Shown here: in pieces, positions 15,920-23,795 of the stretch
How the letters are laid out: the number at the start of each line of letters is the position of its first letter
Numbering within the stretch: position 1 is the first letter of the stretch
NCBI GenBank assembly: GCA_002408125.1
Contig: DHQO01000039.1
Location: forward strand, 1-33,082
Source: Hyphomonadaceae bacterium UBA5336
GTDB taxonomy: Bacteria > Pseudomonadota > Alphaproteobacteria > Caulobacterales > Hyphomonadaceae
DNA: 33,082 nt
Direction: 5' to 3'
Notes under the pieces: model-generated
Told to the model about the DNA's origin: nothing
The model's database searches: none
What the model saw: only the letters and a program-made list of their open reading frames with translations
Program-made: the position numbers and the translations under genes

Positions 15920-16933
15920 ATGGCCTTGAAACACTTCGCCGCTCTGCTCGCCGCCCTGGCTGCACAGGGCCTTGCCGCCTGTGATGGCGGCGGTACGCCC
16001 GATCCGCAGCCTGCGCCGGATATCCCCAATACCGAGCCGACGGTGGAGAGCCCCGACACGCCGCCGGCCGAGGAGGAGACAGACCCCTCGCTCGCCGAGC
16101 GCGTCGACCTGCCGCCCTATGGCGAGCCGCCAGTCTGGACGGTGGCCGACGAGGACACAACGGTCTATCTCTTCGGCACGGTGCATATCCTCAAGCCGGA
16201 AACCGAATGGCAGACCGAAAGCCTGATCGGCGCACTGTCTGCCGCCGATGTGATCTATTTCGAGGCCGATGTGACGAGCCCGGAAGCGACCGCCAACATG
16301 GCCCGCCTGGTGCCCCAGCTCGGCCTCCTGCCACCCGGCGAGAAACTGTCGGACCTGCTCAGCCCGGAAGAGCTGAAGGAGGTGGAGGAGGCCGCAGGGC
16401 TGATCGGCCTGCCAGTCGCGGCGCTCGAACCGATGAAGCCCTGGCTCGCCACCGTGCAGATGTCCGTGCTGGCTCTGCAGCAGCAGGGCTATTCGCCCGA
16501 TAGCGGGGTGGAGATCACGCTCACGGGCCTGGCCAAGCAGCAGGGCAAGACCTTCCGCTACCTGGAAAGCGCGGAAGAGCAGCTCGGTTTCTTCGCCAAC
16601 CTGCCAATGCCTGACCAGGTGGATTTCCTGGTCGTCTCCTCCATCCAGATCGAGGACGAGCCACATATGCTCGACGCGCTGGTCACCGAATGGGCCGAAG
16701 GCGATGTCGACGATCTCGCGCATCTGATGTCGGAACCGGACGCGATGGGCTCGGAGGCAGTCTATGACAATCTGATCGTGACCCGCAATGCGAACTGGAC
16801 CGAAGAGATCAAGACGCTGATGGACGAGGAGGCCGGGTCCTTCTTCATCGCCGTCGGCGCCGCGCATCTTGCCGGCGAGGACAGCGTGGTCTCGATGCTG
16901 CGCGCCGATGGCTATGAGGTTGACGGACCTTAG
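15920..16933 (+). CDS. TraB/GumN-family lipoprotein
   Basis: A 337-residue protein with a lipoprotein signal (MALKHFAALLAALAAQGLAAC, Cys21) and a Pro/Glu-rich linker to about residue 65, then the TraB/GumN domain. The two family motifs are present: FGTVH (His89) with IYFEAD after it, and VGAAHLAGED near the C-terminus. The family is thought to share the fold of EreA/ChaN/TIKI proteins and may be metal-dependent; the bacterial role is unknown. ATG 15920 is chosen over a TTG at 15887 because it gives a clean lipoprotein signal and GGGGAA lies upstream. It is the first protein gene right of the tRNA boundary and has no operon partner. Confidence 0.85.
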   Translation: MALKHFAALLAALAAQGLAACDGGGTPDPQPAPDIPNTEPTVESPDTPPAEEETDPSLAERVDLPPYGEPPVWTVADEDTTVYLFGTVHILKPETEWQTESLIGALSAADVIYFEADVTSPEATANMARLVPQLGLLPPGEKLSDLLSPEELKEVEEAAGLIGLPVAALEPMKPWLATVQMSVLALQQQGYSPDSGVEITLTGLAKQQGKTFRYLESAEEQLGFFANLPMPDQVDFLVVSSIQIEDEPHMLDALVTEWAEGDVDDLAHLMSEPDAMGSEAVYDNLIVTRNANWTEEIKTLMDEEAGSFFIAVGAAHLAGEDSVVSMLRADGYEVDGP

Positions 16934-16951
16934 AGGGCTTCCTGTTTGATC

Positions 16952-17049
16952 CCGTATCGGCGCTTTGCGCCTCACATGGATCGCGCTCAGGGCTGGTTTT
17001 CTGTCTGTCTCCGTATCGCTTCGCTCACATGAGACGGGCTCAGGGCTGC
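16952..17049. repeat. Two imperfect copies of a ~40-bp repeat
   Basis: Unit one (16952-16995) and unit two (17011-17049) both begin CCGTATCG, contain CTCACATG and end GCTCAGGGCTG. Unit one has about six extra bases in the middle (GCGCTTTGCGC). The first half of each can form a small hairpin. They fill the gap between the convergent GumN and glycosyltransferase genes and look like a short intergenic repeat family, though only a genome-wide count can show this. Confidence 0.5.
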
Positions 17050-17123
17050 ACGCCAAACAGAACCGCTTATCCCCGCGAAAGCGGATGAGAGAGGCTGAGG
17101 CCTTGGCAGGCGGGCTGACCCGA

Positions 17124-17142
17124 CGCGGGCTCTAAGCCCGCG
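17124..17142 (-). terminator. Hairpin over the glycosyltransferase stop codon
   Basis: CGCGGGCT and AGCCCGCG form a perfect 8-bp stem around a 3-base loop that is the TAG stop codon of the glycosyltransferase gene. There is no T-run after it on the minus strand, so it may be an atypical terminator or an mRNA-stabilising end. Confidence 0.35.
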
Positions 17143-17932
17143 GGTCGTCCCATTCCTTCGCCACGCCATAGCCGCCGCGGCGGGTAAGCCAGAACATGCC
17201 GATCAGGTCGAAAAGGCCCGCGCCGAGGCGGCCGAGAAAGCCGTATTTCGAGCTGCCGTGCCAGCGCTGGCGGTCGTTCACGCGCTCCTCGCGCACCTCC
17301 CAGCCAGCGCGCTTGATCAGCGCCGGCAGGAAGCGGTGCATGGAGGCGAAATAGGGCAGGTCGCGGAAGGCGCGCGTGCGGATCAGTTTCCAGCCGCACC
17401 CGGTATCGGTGGCATCGTCGCGCAGCACGAAGCGGCGCACGCCATTGGCCACGCGCGACTGAACCCATTTGAAGCCGCTATCGTTCCGGGACTTGCGCTT
17501 GCCGGCGATGATGCCGAGCCGGGGCGGCGCGCCGGGGGCAATGATCCCGTCCCAGAGCCGGCGGGTGTCGCTGACATCGTTCTGCCCGTCGCCGTCGAGC
17601 AGCTGGGTCCAGGTCCCGCGCACCGATTTCAGGCCAGTGAAGAGCGCGGCCGATTTCCCACGCCGCTCAATATGGGTGAGCACGGTGAGCGTTTCCGGCC
17701 AGCGCGCGGCGGCTTCGGCCAGTTCCGCCCCGGTCGCGTCCCCGGAGGCGTCATTGACCGCCACCACCTCGAAATTCAGGCCCGCCAGCACGTCATGCAC
17801 CTCCTCCAGAAGCGGCAGGACATTGCCTTCTTCATTGTAGAAGGGGATCAGGACGGAGAGATCGGGGGCGGGTGAGGTCAAGGCGGGCCGGGCGTATTGA
17901 GACGTATTTTCAGCTGAACCCGCTCTTCGCAT
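17132..17932 (-). CDS. Family 2 glycosyltransferase, dolichol-phosphate-mannose-synthase-like
   Basis: A 266-residue GT-A enzyme. The nucleotide-sugar domain shows LIPFYNEEGNV (about 29-39), VAVNDASGDAT and LLDGDGQND with the metal-binding DxD. A hydrophobic stretch near the C-terminus (LGAGLFDLIGMFWL) may touch the membrane. Such enzymes pass a sugar to a polyprenyl phosphate. It is the last gene of a four-gene minus-strand operon and its ATG at 17932 lies 23 bp inside the end of the RibD-like gene. Acceptor and sugar are not given by the sequence, and no flippase or polyprenyl-sugar transferase is adjacent. Confidence 0.85.
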   Translation of the reverse strand: MRRAGSAENTSQYARPALTSPAPDLSVLIPFYNEEGNVLPLLEEVHDVLAGLNFEVVAVNDASGDATGAELAEAAARWPETLTVLTHIERRGKSAALFTGLKSVRGTWTQLLDGDGQNDVSDTRRLWDGIIAPGAPPRLGIIAGKRKSRNDSGFKWVQSRVANGVRRFVLRDDATDTGCGWKLIRTRAFRDLPYFASMHRFLPALIKRAGWEVREERVNDRQRWHGSSKYGFLGRLGAGLFDLIGMFWLTRRGGYGVAKEWDDPRA

Positions 17933-18365
17933 GTTCAAAGAAGTCGCGATAGAGGGCGTGTGCCGCGCGGGCTTTCAGCCCGACTTCGACCGCGAGCCCG
18001 GCGCCTTCCAGCCGGTCGAGCCCGCCTGCGCCCTGCGGGTGCTCGTCGCGGATGGCGACGATGATGCGCGCAAGGCCGGCCTCCACCAGGCGCTCGCTGC
18101 ACGAAGGCGCGCCGGATGTGCGCTCGCGGCAGGGCTCAAGCGTGACATAGGCCGTCCCGCCGCGCGCGGCCTCGCCGGCGGCCTCCAGCGCGATTTCCTC
18201 GGCATGCGGGCGCCCGTCATCGGCTGTGCGCGCCTCGGCAATGGCCACGCCGTCGCGATTGCAGATCACGCAGCCGACAGAGGGGTTCTCGCCCGTGCGC
18301 CCGTAGCCCTCAGCGGCCAGGCGCAGGGCCCGGCCCATCAGGCGCCGGTCGCGGCGACGGCTCAC
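17910..18365 (-). CDS. RibD-like single-domain deaminase
   Basis: A 151-residue member of the cytidine deaminase-like fold, close to the N-terminal half of RibD (MGRALRLAAEGYGRTGENPSVGCVI, then HAEEIAL with His54 and Glu56). The zinc ligands would be His54, Cys79 and Cys89 (PCRERTSGAPSC). RibD deaminates the pyrimidine intermediate of riboflavin synthesis and carries a C-terminal reductase, which is absent here. The Cys-Cys spacing is one longer than the PCxHxGRTPPC form I remember for RibD. It starts with GTG overlapping the gpmA stop (GTGA), a coupled arrangement. It could be a stand-alone riboflavin deaminase or an enzyme with another substrate; no other rib gene is in the window. Confidence 0.75.
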   Translation of the reverse strand: MSRRRDRRLMGRALRLAAEGYGRTGENPSVGCVICNRDGVAIAEARTADDGRPHAEEIALEAAGEAARGGTAYVTLEPCRERTSGAPSCSERLVEAGLARIIVAIRDEHPQGAGGLDRLEGAGLAVEVGLKARAAHALYRDFFEHAKSGFS

Positions 18366-19075
18366 GGCAGTTCGGGCAGCGTGGCGGCGCGCTCGGCATC
18401 GAGATAGCGGGCGGAAACCGGCTTGAGGCTGGCGTCCAGCTCGATCAGCAGCGGGTTGCCGGTGGGGATCTCCACGCCGGTGATGGTCTCGTCAGGCACG
18501 CTGAACAGGTGTTTCACCAGCGCGCGCAGGGAATTGCCGTGGGCGGCGATGATCGTGTTGGTGCCACCGGTGAGCACCGGGGCGATATCGCTTTCCCAAT
18601 AGGGCAGCACGCGCTCAAGGGTGAGTTTCAGGCTCTCGGCGGCGGGCACCTCGATGCCGGCATAGCGCGGATCGGTGGAAAGGTCCCAGGCGCTGCCGGG
18701 CTCGAGCGGCGGCGGGGGCACGTCATAGCTCCGGCGCCAGATATGCACCTGGTCGGCGCCGTGCTTGGCCGCCGTCTCGGCCTTGTCGAGGCCGGTGAGG
18801 CCGCCATAGTGGCGCTCATTGAGGCGGTAATCCTTGGTGACAGGCACCCAGGCGCGCTTCATTTCGGTCAGGGTCAGCCACAGGGTGCGGATGGCGCGGG
18901 TCTGGACGCTGGCAAAGGCCTGGCGGAAATCCACGCCCGTCTCGGCGAGCAGCGCGCCGGAACGGCTCGCCTCGGCCTCGCCCTTCTCGGTGAGATCCGC
19001 ATCCCACCAGCCGGTGAAACGGTTTTCGAGATTCCACTGGCTCTGGCCGTGGCGGATCAGGGCGAGCATGGGCAT
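18362..19075 (-). CDS. gpmA: 2,3-bisphosphoglycerate-dependent phosphoglycerate mutase
   Basis: A 237-residue glycolytic enzyme interconverting 3- and 2-phosphoglycerate. It shows the phosphohistidine motif LIRHGQSQWN (His9), FTGWWDADLTEKG, the RLNERHYGGLTGLDKAE block and AAHGNSLRALVKHL with the second active-site His. The length is normal for the alphaproteobacterial form. The ATG has AAGGA 8-9 bases upstream. It is the second gene of the operon, 57 bp after the AGE-like gene, and its stop overlaps the start of the RibD-like gene. Confidence 0.95.
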   Translation of the reverse strand: MPMLALIRHGQSQWNLENRFTGWWDADLTEKGEAEASRSGALLAETGVDFRQAFASVQTRAIRTLWLTLTEMKRAWVPVTKDYRLNERHYGGLTGLDKAETAAKHGADQVHIWRRSYDVPPPPLEPGSAWDLSTDPRYAGIEVPAAESLKLTLERVLPYWESDIAPVLTGGTNTIIAAHGNSLRALVKHLFSVPDETITGVEIPTGNPLLIELDASLKPVSARYLDAERAATLPELP

Positions 19076-19132
19076 GGGCAGGTGTCCTTTTTGGGCAATG
19101 TCTCAGGCGTTGTTGCCATTTGCCAGCAAGAA

Positions 19133-19708
19133 TCAAGCCTCCAGCAGGGCGACCAGGGGTCCCAGGGCGGTGGCGACGGGCGCTGCGCCGATGGCAGGAA
19201 TGTCGTTCACGACCGGCAGGCCGGCAGCGTCATAGCCCATGATCCAGCCACCTTCGGGGGTCAGGAAATCGTCCATCAGCTGGTCGAAGGTGCGGCTGGC
19301 GGCCTTGGCGCCGAGAATGGCATCTTCGCCCGCAGCGTCGGAGAAGCTGGCAAGGCGCGTGCGCAGCCGGTCGCACAGGGTGACAAGACTGCGCGCGGCA
19401 CCCGGCACGGTCGGGATGGGCGGGGCGGCATCTTCGCCGGCAAACTCCAGCGCCGCTTCGATGCGCGCGGCGGCGATCTCGGCACTGAAGCCCACACGCG
19501 GGGCGAGGCGAAAGAGCGAGACCAGGGCAAGCTGGCCGGACGGCGCGGCAGCCTCCGGTTCGGGCAGCGGACGGTGGTTGAGCTCCAGCGCGCTGGAAAA
19601 GCCGCCTTCCCCGCGCAGGCAGCCAGCCTCGCTCCACAGCGGAAGCGCACGTTCACCCAGCCAGTGCCGTGCTTCTCTTGCTCGCCGCTGCAAAGCCTTT
19701 AAGGACAT
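19133..19708 (-). CDS. Short AGE-family-like protein (half-length epimerase/isomerase relative)
   Basis: A 191-residue protein whose two ends recall N-acylglucosamine 2-epimerase/mannose-6-phosphate isomerase family members: HWLGERALPLWSEAGCLRGEGGF at the start and FLTPEGGWIMGYDAAGLPVVNDIPA near the end. Full enzymes of that family are about 380-420 residues with an (alpha/alpha)6 barrel, so this is about half size and the His-rich catalytic part appears to be missing. It could be a degraded gene that stayed open or a trimmed protein with another role. ATG 19708 is chosen; a GTG at 19741 would add 11 residues. It heads the operon with gpmA. Confidence 0.55.
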   Translation of the reverse strand: MSLKALQRRAREARHWLGERALPLWSEAGCLRGEGGFSSALELNHRPLPEPEAAAPSGQLALVSLFRLAPRVGFSAEIAAARIEAALEFAGEDAAPPIPTVPGAARSLVTLCDRLRTRLASFSDAAGEDAILGAKAASRTFDQLMDDFLTPEGGWIMGYDAAGLPVVNDIPAIGAAPVATALGPLVALLEA

Positions 19709-19802
19709 GAACCGAGGCCCCTTTTCCCAAACCGGGTCCACACGCTGCTAAATCAGGTCCCCGATCTTGGCCAGCCTCTCGCGCGCAGGAGGACGAGGTA
19801 AC

Positions 19803-20402
19803 ATGAAAGACCGGTTGTTCTTTCCAGCCATTGCCCTGCTTGCAGGCGGGCTGGTCTATCTGGCGCTGATGCCGGGGATCGGCGCGCTGCCGACCGGCCC
19901 GGTCAGCGTCGGTGACCTGAACTATAATCGGGTTGAAGTGTCCGGTGTGGAGCTCAACCGGATCGAGGTTGGCGGCGAGGCGGAGATCGAGCTGGTGCGC
20001 GGGGACGGCCCGACGCATCTGCGCATGGATACCATTGCCGGCGCCCTGGCGGACGCCCCGGTGCAGGGCCCGCATTTCGTGCTGGCCGCGGATATCGAAG
20101 TGCAGTTTTCCGGCTTCGAGGTGGAGATCACCGTGCGCGCCAAGCCGGGCGAGCGCCTCGGGGCCACGCAGATGATGGTGAACTATTCCGCCGGCCGCGA
20201 GGGGGAATCGGGCTGGCAGGTGTTCGACCTGCAGCCGGACTGGGCCGACTTCACCTTCACCTATCGCGTGCCGGTGAAATCGGGCGACAATGCGCTGGAT
20301 TATCTCGCCATCCGCCCGGTCACGCCCGACAAGACCCGGAGCCTGCTGATCGAAAGCGTCACCTTCCGGCGCGGCGCACGGTGGGCCAGCCAGGAAGGCT
20401 GA
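19803..20402 (+). CDS. Membrane-anchored protein of unknown function
   Basis: A 199-residue protein that I do not recognise. It has one N-terminal membrane segment (LFFPAIALLAGGLVYLALMPG, residues 4-24, seen in part) and then a beta-rich outer domain with repeated VGGEAEIELVRG-like strands and few Cys. It is probably exported and anchored in the inner membrane. ATG 19803 follows GAGGTAAC; a possible upstream start in the same frame adds nothing conserved. Its stop overlaps the start of the SpoU methyltransferase gene (TGATG), so both are translated together. A carbohydrate-binding or jelly-roll-like fold is possible but this is only an impression. Confidence 0.7.
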   Translation: MKDRLFFPAIALLAGGLVYLALMPGIGALPTGPVSVGDLNYNRVEVSGVELNRIEVGGEAEIELVRGDGPTHLRMDTIAGALADAPVQGPHFVLAADIEVQFSGFEVEITVRAKPGERLGATQMMVNYSAGREGESGWQVFDLQPDWADFTFTYRVPVKSGDNALDYLAIRPVTPDKTRSLLIESVTFRRGARWASQEG

Positions 20403-21199
20403 TGGGTGTGACCCCCATACGCATAGAGACGCCCACCGACCCGCGCGTGGCGCCCTATGTCTCGATCCGCGAGCGCGACCTGACCGGGCGCGGGAACCGG
20501 TTCATCGTCGAGGGGCGGGTGACGCTGGATGTGCTGGTGACGCGTAGCCGGTTTCCGATCGAGAGCCTCTTTATCCTCGAACGCCGCCTGACGGCGCTTA
20601 CGCCCACCCTGGCGAAACTGGCGCCCGGTATCCCGGTCTATACCGCCGGTCAGGAGGTATTCGACGCGGTGGCGGGGTTTCATGTCCATCGCGGCATCCT
20701 GGCCTGCGCCCGGCGCGATGAGGGCCTGCCGCTGCCTGAGATCGCCGGCGCCTCGCGCCTGGTGGCCGGGTTCGGTCTTTCCAACCATGACAATGTCGGC
20801 GCGCTGATGCGCAATGCCGCCGGGCTGGGCGCGAGCGGTGTGGTGCTGGACGCTGAAAGCTGCGACCCGCTTTACCGCAAGGCCATACGCGTTTCGGCTG
20901 GCACCAGCCTCTGGCTGCCCTGGTCGCGCGGCGGGGCGCCGCATGAGCTGGTGGAGGGGCTGAAGGCCGCAGGCCATGCGCTCTGGGCGCTGACACCGGC
21001 CGAGGCTGCCCCGTCGCTCTGGCAGCTTCAGCCGCCGGCGCGCGTCACGCTTCTTGTCGGGGCCGAGGGGCCGGGCCTGCCGCGCGAGATCATCGCCGCC
21101 TGCCAGCCGGTGCGCATTCCCATGGCCGCCGGGGTCGACAGCCTGAATGTGGCAACGGCCGCCGCCATCGCGCTGGCTCATGTCGCGGTAGGCGATTAG
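20402..21199 (+). CDS. SpoU/TrmH-family RNA 2'-O-methyltransferase
   Basis: A 265-residue enzyme of the SPOUT class. All three SpoU motifs are present: GLSNHDNVGALMRNAAGLGA (motif 1), VTLLVGAEGPGLP (motif 2) and PMAAGVDSLNVATAAAIALAH (motif 3, the AdoMet knot). An N-terminal substrate-binding domain precedes them (RGNRFIVEGRVTLDVLV). Members methylate the ribose of a tRNA or rRNA base; the target cannot be told from sequence alone. ATG 20402 overlaps the stop of the upstream gene by one base. The 3' end overlaps the convergent DUF2061 gene by 4 bp. Confidence 0.9.
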   Translation: MGVTPIRIETPTDPRVAPYVSIRERDLTGRGNRFIVEGRVTLDVLVTRSRFPIESLFILERRLTALTPTLAKLAPGIPVYTAGQEVFDAVAGFHVHRGILACARRDEGLPLPEIAGASRLVAGFGLSNHDNVGALMRNAAGLGASGVVLDAESCDPLYRKAIRVSAGTSLWLPWSRGGAPHELVEGLKAAGHALWALTPAEAAPSLWQLQPPARVTLLVGAEGPGLPREIIAACQPVRIPMAAGVDSLNVATAAAIALAHVAVGD

Positions 21200-21414
21200 G
21201 CCGGCTGAAGCGGGCGATCCTCTGGCGGTCTGGCCGGTTTGCGCCGGGCCCAGGCGCGCTCATGGAAGGTGTAGGCCACTGTCTGCACGGCGGGTTCGAT
21301 CAGGCCGATGCCGAGCGCGACATGCCAGTCTCCGGTCAGCGCGAAGGCCACCATGACGGCCACGATCAGGTGGGTCAGCGAGTATGTCAGGGTTTTCAGG
21401 GCCGGCACGGGCAT
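21196..21414 (-). CDS. DUF2061 small membrane protein
   Basis: A 72-residue protein with two hydrophobic segments (LIVAVMVAFALTGDWHVALGIGLIEPAVQTVAYTF read as about 15-30 and 32-49) and the DUF2061 pattern of SLTH, then EPAVQTVAYTFHERAW, followed by a basic tail. Function unknown in the family. GAGGAG lies 8 bases before the ATG. A 15-bp palindrome of Fur-box type lies 35 bp upstream, so iron control is possible. It ends convergently with the methyltransferase gene. Confidence 0.85.
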   Translation of the reverse strand: MPVPALKTLTYSLTHLIVAVMVAFALTGDWHVALGIGLIEPAVQTVAYTFHERAWARRKPARPPEDRPLQPA

Positions 21415-21448
21415 GGCGAAATCTCCTCAAGGCCTGAATATGGCAAGA

Positions 21449-21463
21449 TGCGAATCGTTCGCA
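21449..21463. promoter_or_regulatory. Fur-like 15-bp palindrome upstream of the DUF2061 gene
   Basis: TGCGAATCGTTCGCA has exact 6-bp arms around TCG, the 7-1-7 look of Fur-type boxes. It lies 35 bp upstream of the DUF2061 start, where a promoter is expected, and about 255 bp upstream of dnaK. The match to Fur sites is by memory of the general pattern. Confidence 0.4.
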
Positions 21464-21553
21464 AATAGAAAATTCCAGACATCAGGATCGAAAGCATCTA
21501 TGGCCGGCGCATGTGGCCGGTCTGAGACAGACTGACACGAATGTGATGTGGGC

Positions 21554-21582
21554 TATTGAGGACGCCAAAAGCTTTCCCATAT
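21554..21582 (+). promoter_or_regulatory. Sigma-32-like heat-shock promoter of dnaK
   Basis: TTGAG and CCCATAT are separated by 15 bp, close to the alphaproteobacterial heat-shock pattern (CTTG, 13-16 bp, CCCCATNT). It lies about 135 bp before the dnaK ATG, leaving a long leader. The rest of the 303-bp gap holds the Fur-like palindrome and a small inverted repeat (CCGGC/GCCGG near 21504). No CIRCE element was seen. Confidence 0.5.
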
Positions 21583-21717
21583 CGCAGACCGAAGCCCGGC
21601 CGAGACCCGCCGGGTGCGAACAATCAATCTCCCGAGGCGTCGCCCGGCTCCGGTGCTGCACTGAGCAGGCCATCAAAAGGAACCAAGCGGCGGCCGACAG
21701 ACAAAGGAAGACCAGAT

Positions 21718-23631
21718 ATGGGCAAGATTATCGGTATCGACCTGGGCACCACGAACTCGTGCGTGGCCGTCATGGAAGGCGGCGATCCCAAGGTGATCGA
21801 AAACTCCGAAGGCGCGCGGACCACCCCCTCCGTCGTCGCCTTTACAGAAAGCGGTGAGCGCCTGATTGGCATGCCGGCGCGCCGCCAGGCCGTGACCAAC
21901 CCCGATTTCACCTTCTACGCCATCAAGCGCCTCATCGGGCGCACCTTCGATGAGCCGACCGTGAAGAAGGACATCGAGGTCTCCCCCTTCTCCATCGTGC
22001 AGGGCCCCAATGGCGATGCCTGGGTGAAAGGCCGCGACAAGGATTACGCGCCGCAGGAAATCTCCGCCTTCGTGCTGACCAAGATGAAGGAAACCGCCGA
22101 GGCCTATCTCGGTGAGCCGGTGACCGAAGCCATTGTCACCGTGCCGGCCTATTTCTCCGACGCCCAGCGCCAGGCGACCAAGGATGCCGGCAAGATTGCC
22201 GGTCTGGAAGTGCGCCGGATCATCAACGAGCCGACCGCGGCCGCGCTGGCCTATGGCCTCGACAAGGCCGACGAAGGCAAGACCATCGCAGTCTACGACC
22301 TTGGCGGCGGCACGTTCGACGTCTCGATCCTGGAGATCGGCGACGGCGTGTTCGAGGTGCTCTCGACCAATGGCGACACTTTCCTCGGCGGCGAAGACTT
22401 CGACCTGCGCATCGTCGACTATCTCGCCGAGGAGTTCAAAAAGGATCAGGGCATCGACCTGAAGGCCGACAAGCTGGCCCTCCAGCGCCTCAAGGAAGAG
22501 GCCGAAAAGGCCAAGAAGGAGCTGAGCTCGGCTTCAAGCTATGAGGTCAACCTGCCCTTTATCACGGCCGATGCCTCCGGTCCGAAACACCTCAACATCA
22601 AGCTCTCGCGCGCCAAGTTCGAAAGCCTGGTCGAAGATCTGGTCAAGCGCACCATCGAGCCCTGCCGCAAGGCGCTCACCGATGCCGGCAAGAAAGCTGC
22701 CGACATTGACGAAGTGGTGCTGGTCGGCGGGATGACCCGCATGCCGGCCGTACAGGTCGCGGTGAAGGACTTCTTCGGCAGGGAGCCCCACAAGGGCGTG
22801 AACCCGGACGAGGTGGTTGCCATCGGTGCGGCCATCCAGGGCGGCGTGCTGCAGGGCGATGTGAAGGATGTGGTCCTGCTCGACGTGACCCCGCTCTCGC
22901 TCGGCATCGAGACGCTGGGCGGTGTGTTCACGCGCCTCATCGATCGCAACACCACGATCCCGACCGAGAAATCCCAGGTCTTCTCGACCGCTGAGGATAA
23001 CCAGTCGGCCGTGACCATCGCCGTCTTCCAGGGCGAGCGGGAAATGGCCCAGGACAACAAGCTGCTCGGCCGGTTCAACCTGGAAGGCATTGCGCCTGCC
23101 CCGCGCGGCATGCCGCAGATCGAGGTCAGTTTCGACATCGACGCCAACGGCATCGTCAATGTGTCGGCCAAGGACAAGTCCACCGGCAAGGAACAGCGCA
23201 TCACCATCCAGGCCGATGGCGGGCTCTCGGAAGACGACATCAAGAACATGATGGCCGATGCCGAGAAGAATGCCGAGGCTGACAAGAAGCGCCGCGAACT
23301 GGTCGACGCCAAGAACAATGCCGAGGCGCTGGCCCACCAGACCGAAAAGCAGGTCGAAGAGCATGGCGACAAGGTCTCCGATGAGGTGAAGAGTGAAATC
23401 ACCGAGGCGGTCGCGGCCCTGAAAACCGCTGCCGAGGGCGATGACGTCGCCGCCATCAACGAGAAGCACCAGGCCCTGATGACGGCGGCCATGAAGCTCG
23501 GCGAGGCGATCTATGCCCAGCAGCAGGAATCTCAGGCCCATGCCGACGCGGCCGCCGATGCCGCTGGCGACGAGGATGTGGTCGACGCCGAGTATGAGGA
23601 AGTCGACGGCGACAACGCCAAGTCGGCCTAA
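21718..23631 (+). CDS. dnaK: Molecular chaperone DnaK (Hsp70)
   Basis: A 637-residue Hsp70. The ATPase domain has IIGIDLGTTNSCVAVMEG, VPAYFSDAQRQATKDAG, NEPTAAALAYG, YDLGGGTFDVSIL and VVLVGGMTRMPAVQ. The substrate domain (from about 390) has DVTPLSLGIETLGGVFT and ends in the acidic EDVVDAEYEEVDGDN tail. It binds unfolded peptides with DnaJ and GrpE in the cytoplasm. ATG 21718 follows AAAGGAAG; the frame is open further upstream but without similarity. A strong terminator follows and dnaJ is not downstream, unlike the dnaKJ operon of many alphaproteobacteria. Confidence 0.99.
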   Translation: MGKIIGIDLGTTNSCVAVMEGGDPKVIENSEGARTTPSVVAFTESGERLIGMPARRQAVTNPDFTFYAIKRLIGRTFDEPTVKKDIEVSPFSIVQGPNGDAWVKGRDKDYAPQEISAFVLTKMKETAEAYLGEPVTEAIVTVPAYFSDAQRQATKDAGKIAGLEVRRIINEPTAAALAYGLDKADEGKTIAVYDLGGGTFDVSILEIGDGVFEVLSTNGDTFLGGEDFDLRIVDYLAEEFKKDQGIDLKADKLALQRLKEEAEKAKKELSSASSYEVNLPFITADASGPKHLNIKLSRAKFESLVEDLVKRTIEPCRKALTDAGKKAADIDEVVLVGGMTRMPAVQVAVKDFFGREPHKGVNPDEVVAIGAAIQGGVLQGDVKDVVLLDVTPLSLGIETLGGVFTRLIDRNTTIPTEKSQVFSTAEDNQSAVTIAVFQGEREMAQDNKLLGRFNLEGIAPAPRGMPQIEVSFDIDANGIVNVSAKDKSTGKEQRITIQADGGLSEDDIKNMMADAEKNAEADKKRRELVDAKNNAEALAHQTEKQVEEHGDKVSDEVKSEITEAVAALKTAAEGDDVAAINEKHQALMTAAMKLGEAIYAQQQESQAHADAAADAAGDEDVVDAEYEEVDGDNAKSA

Positions 23632-23660
23632 GCCTCAGACCTCACGCTGAAATCAAACAG

Positions 23661-23693
23661 CCGCCCGGTGGAAACGCCGGGCGGTTTTGTTTT
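23661..23693 (+). terminator. Rho-independent terminator after dnaK
   Basis: CCGCCCGG and CCGGGCGG form a perfect 8-bp stem around an 8-base loop, followed by TTTTGTTTT. It lies 30 bp after the dnaK stop and explains the isolated transcription of dnaK. Confidence 0.9.
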
Positions 23694-23795
23694 GCGGTAA
23701 AGTGCCATGGCCGGCCTGGGGCAGGCGGTCGCTGGCCAGCCGGGCCCGTCCGTGGTGTCATGGCGCCAGAGTTTGAGCAATCTGGAGCCCCCTCC

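Noticed and set aside
15773..17056. Minus-strand open frame of about 430 codons
   Set aside because: It is antisense to the GumN-family lipoprotein and runs over the tRNA remnant; composition is typical of a shadow frame.
18509..19702. Plus-strand open frame of about 400 codons
   Set aside because: It is antisense to gpmA and the AGE-like gene and has no domain.
22534..23541. Two long minus-strand frames inside dnaK
   Set aside because: dnaK is unmistakable on the plus strand; both are shadows.
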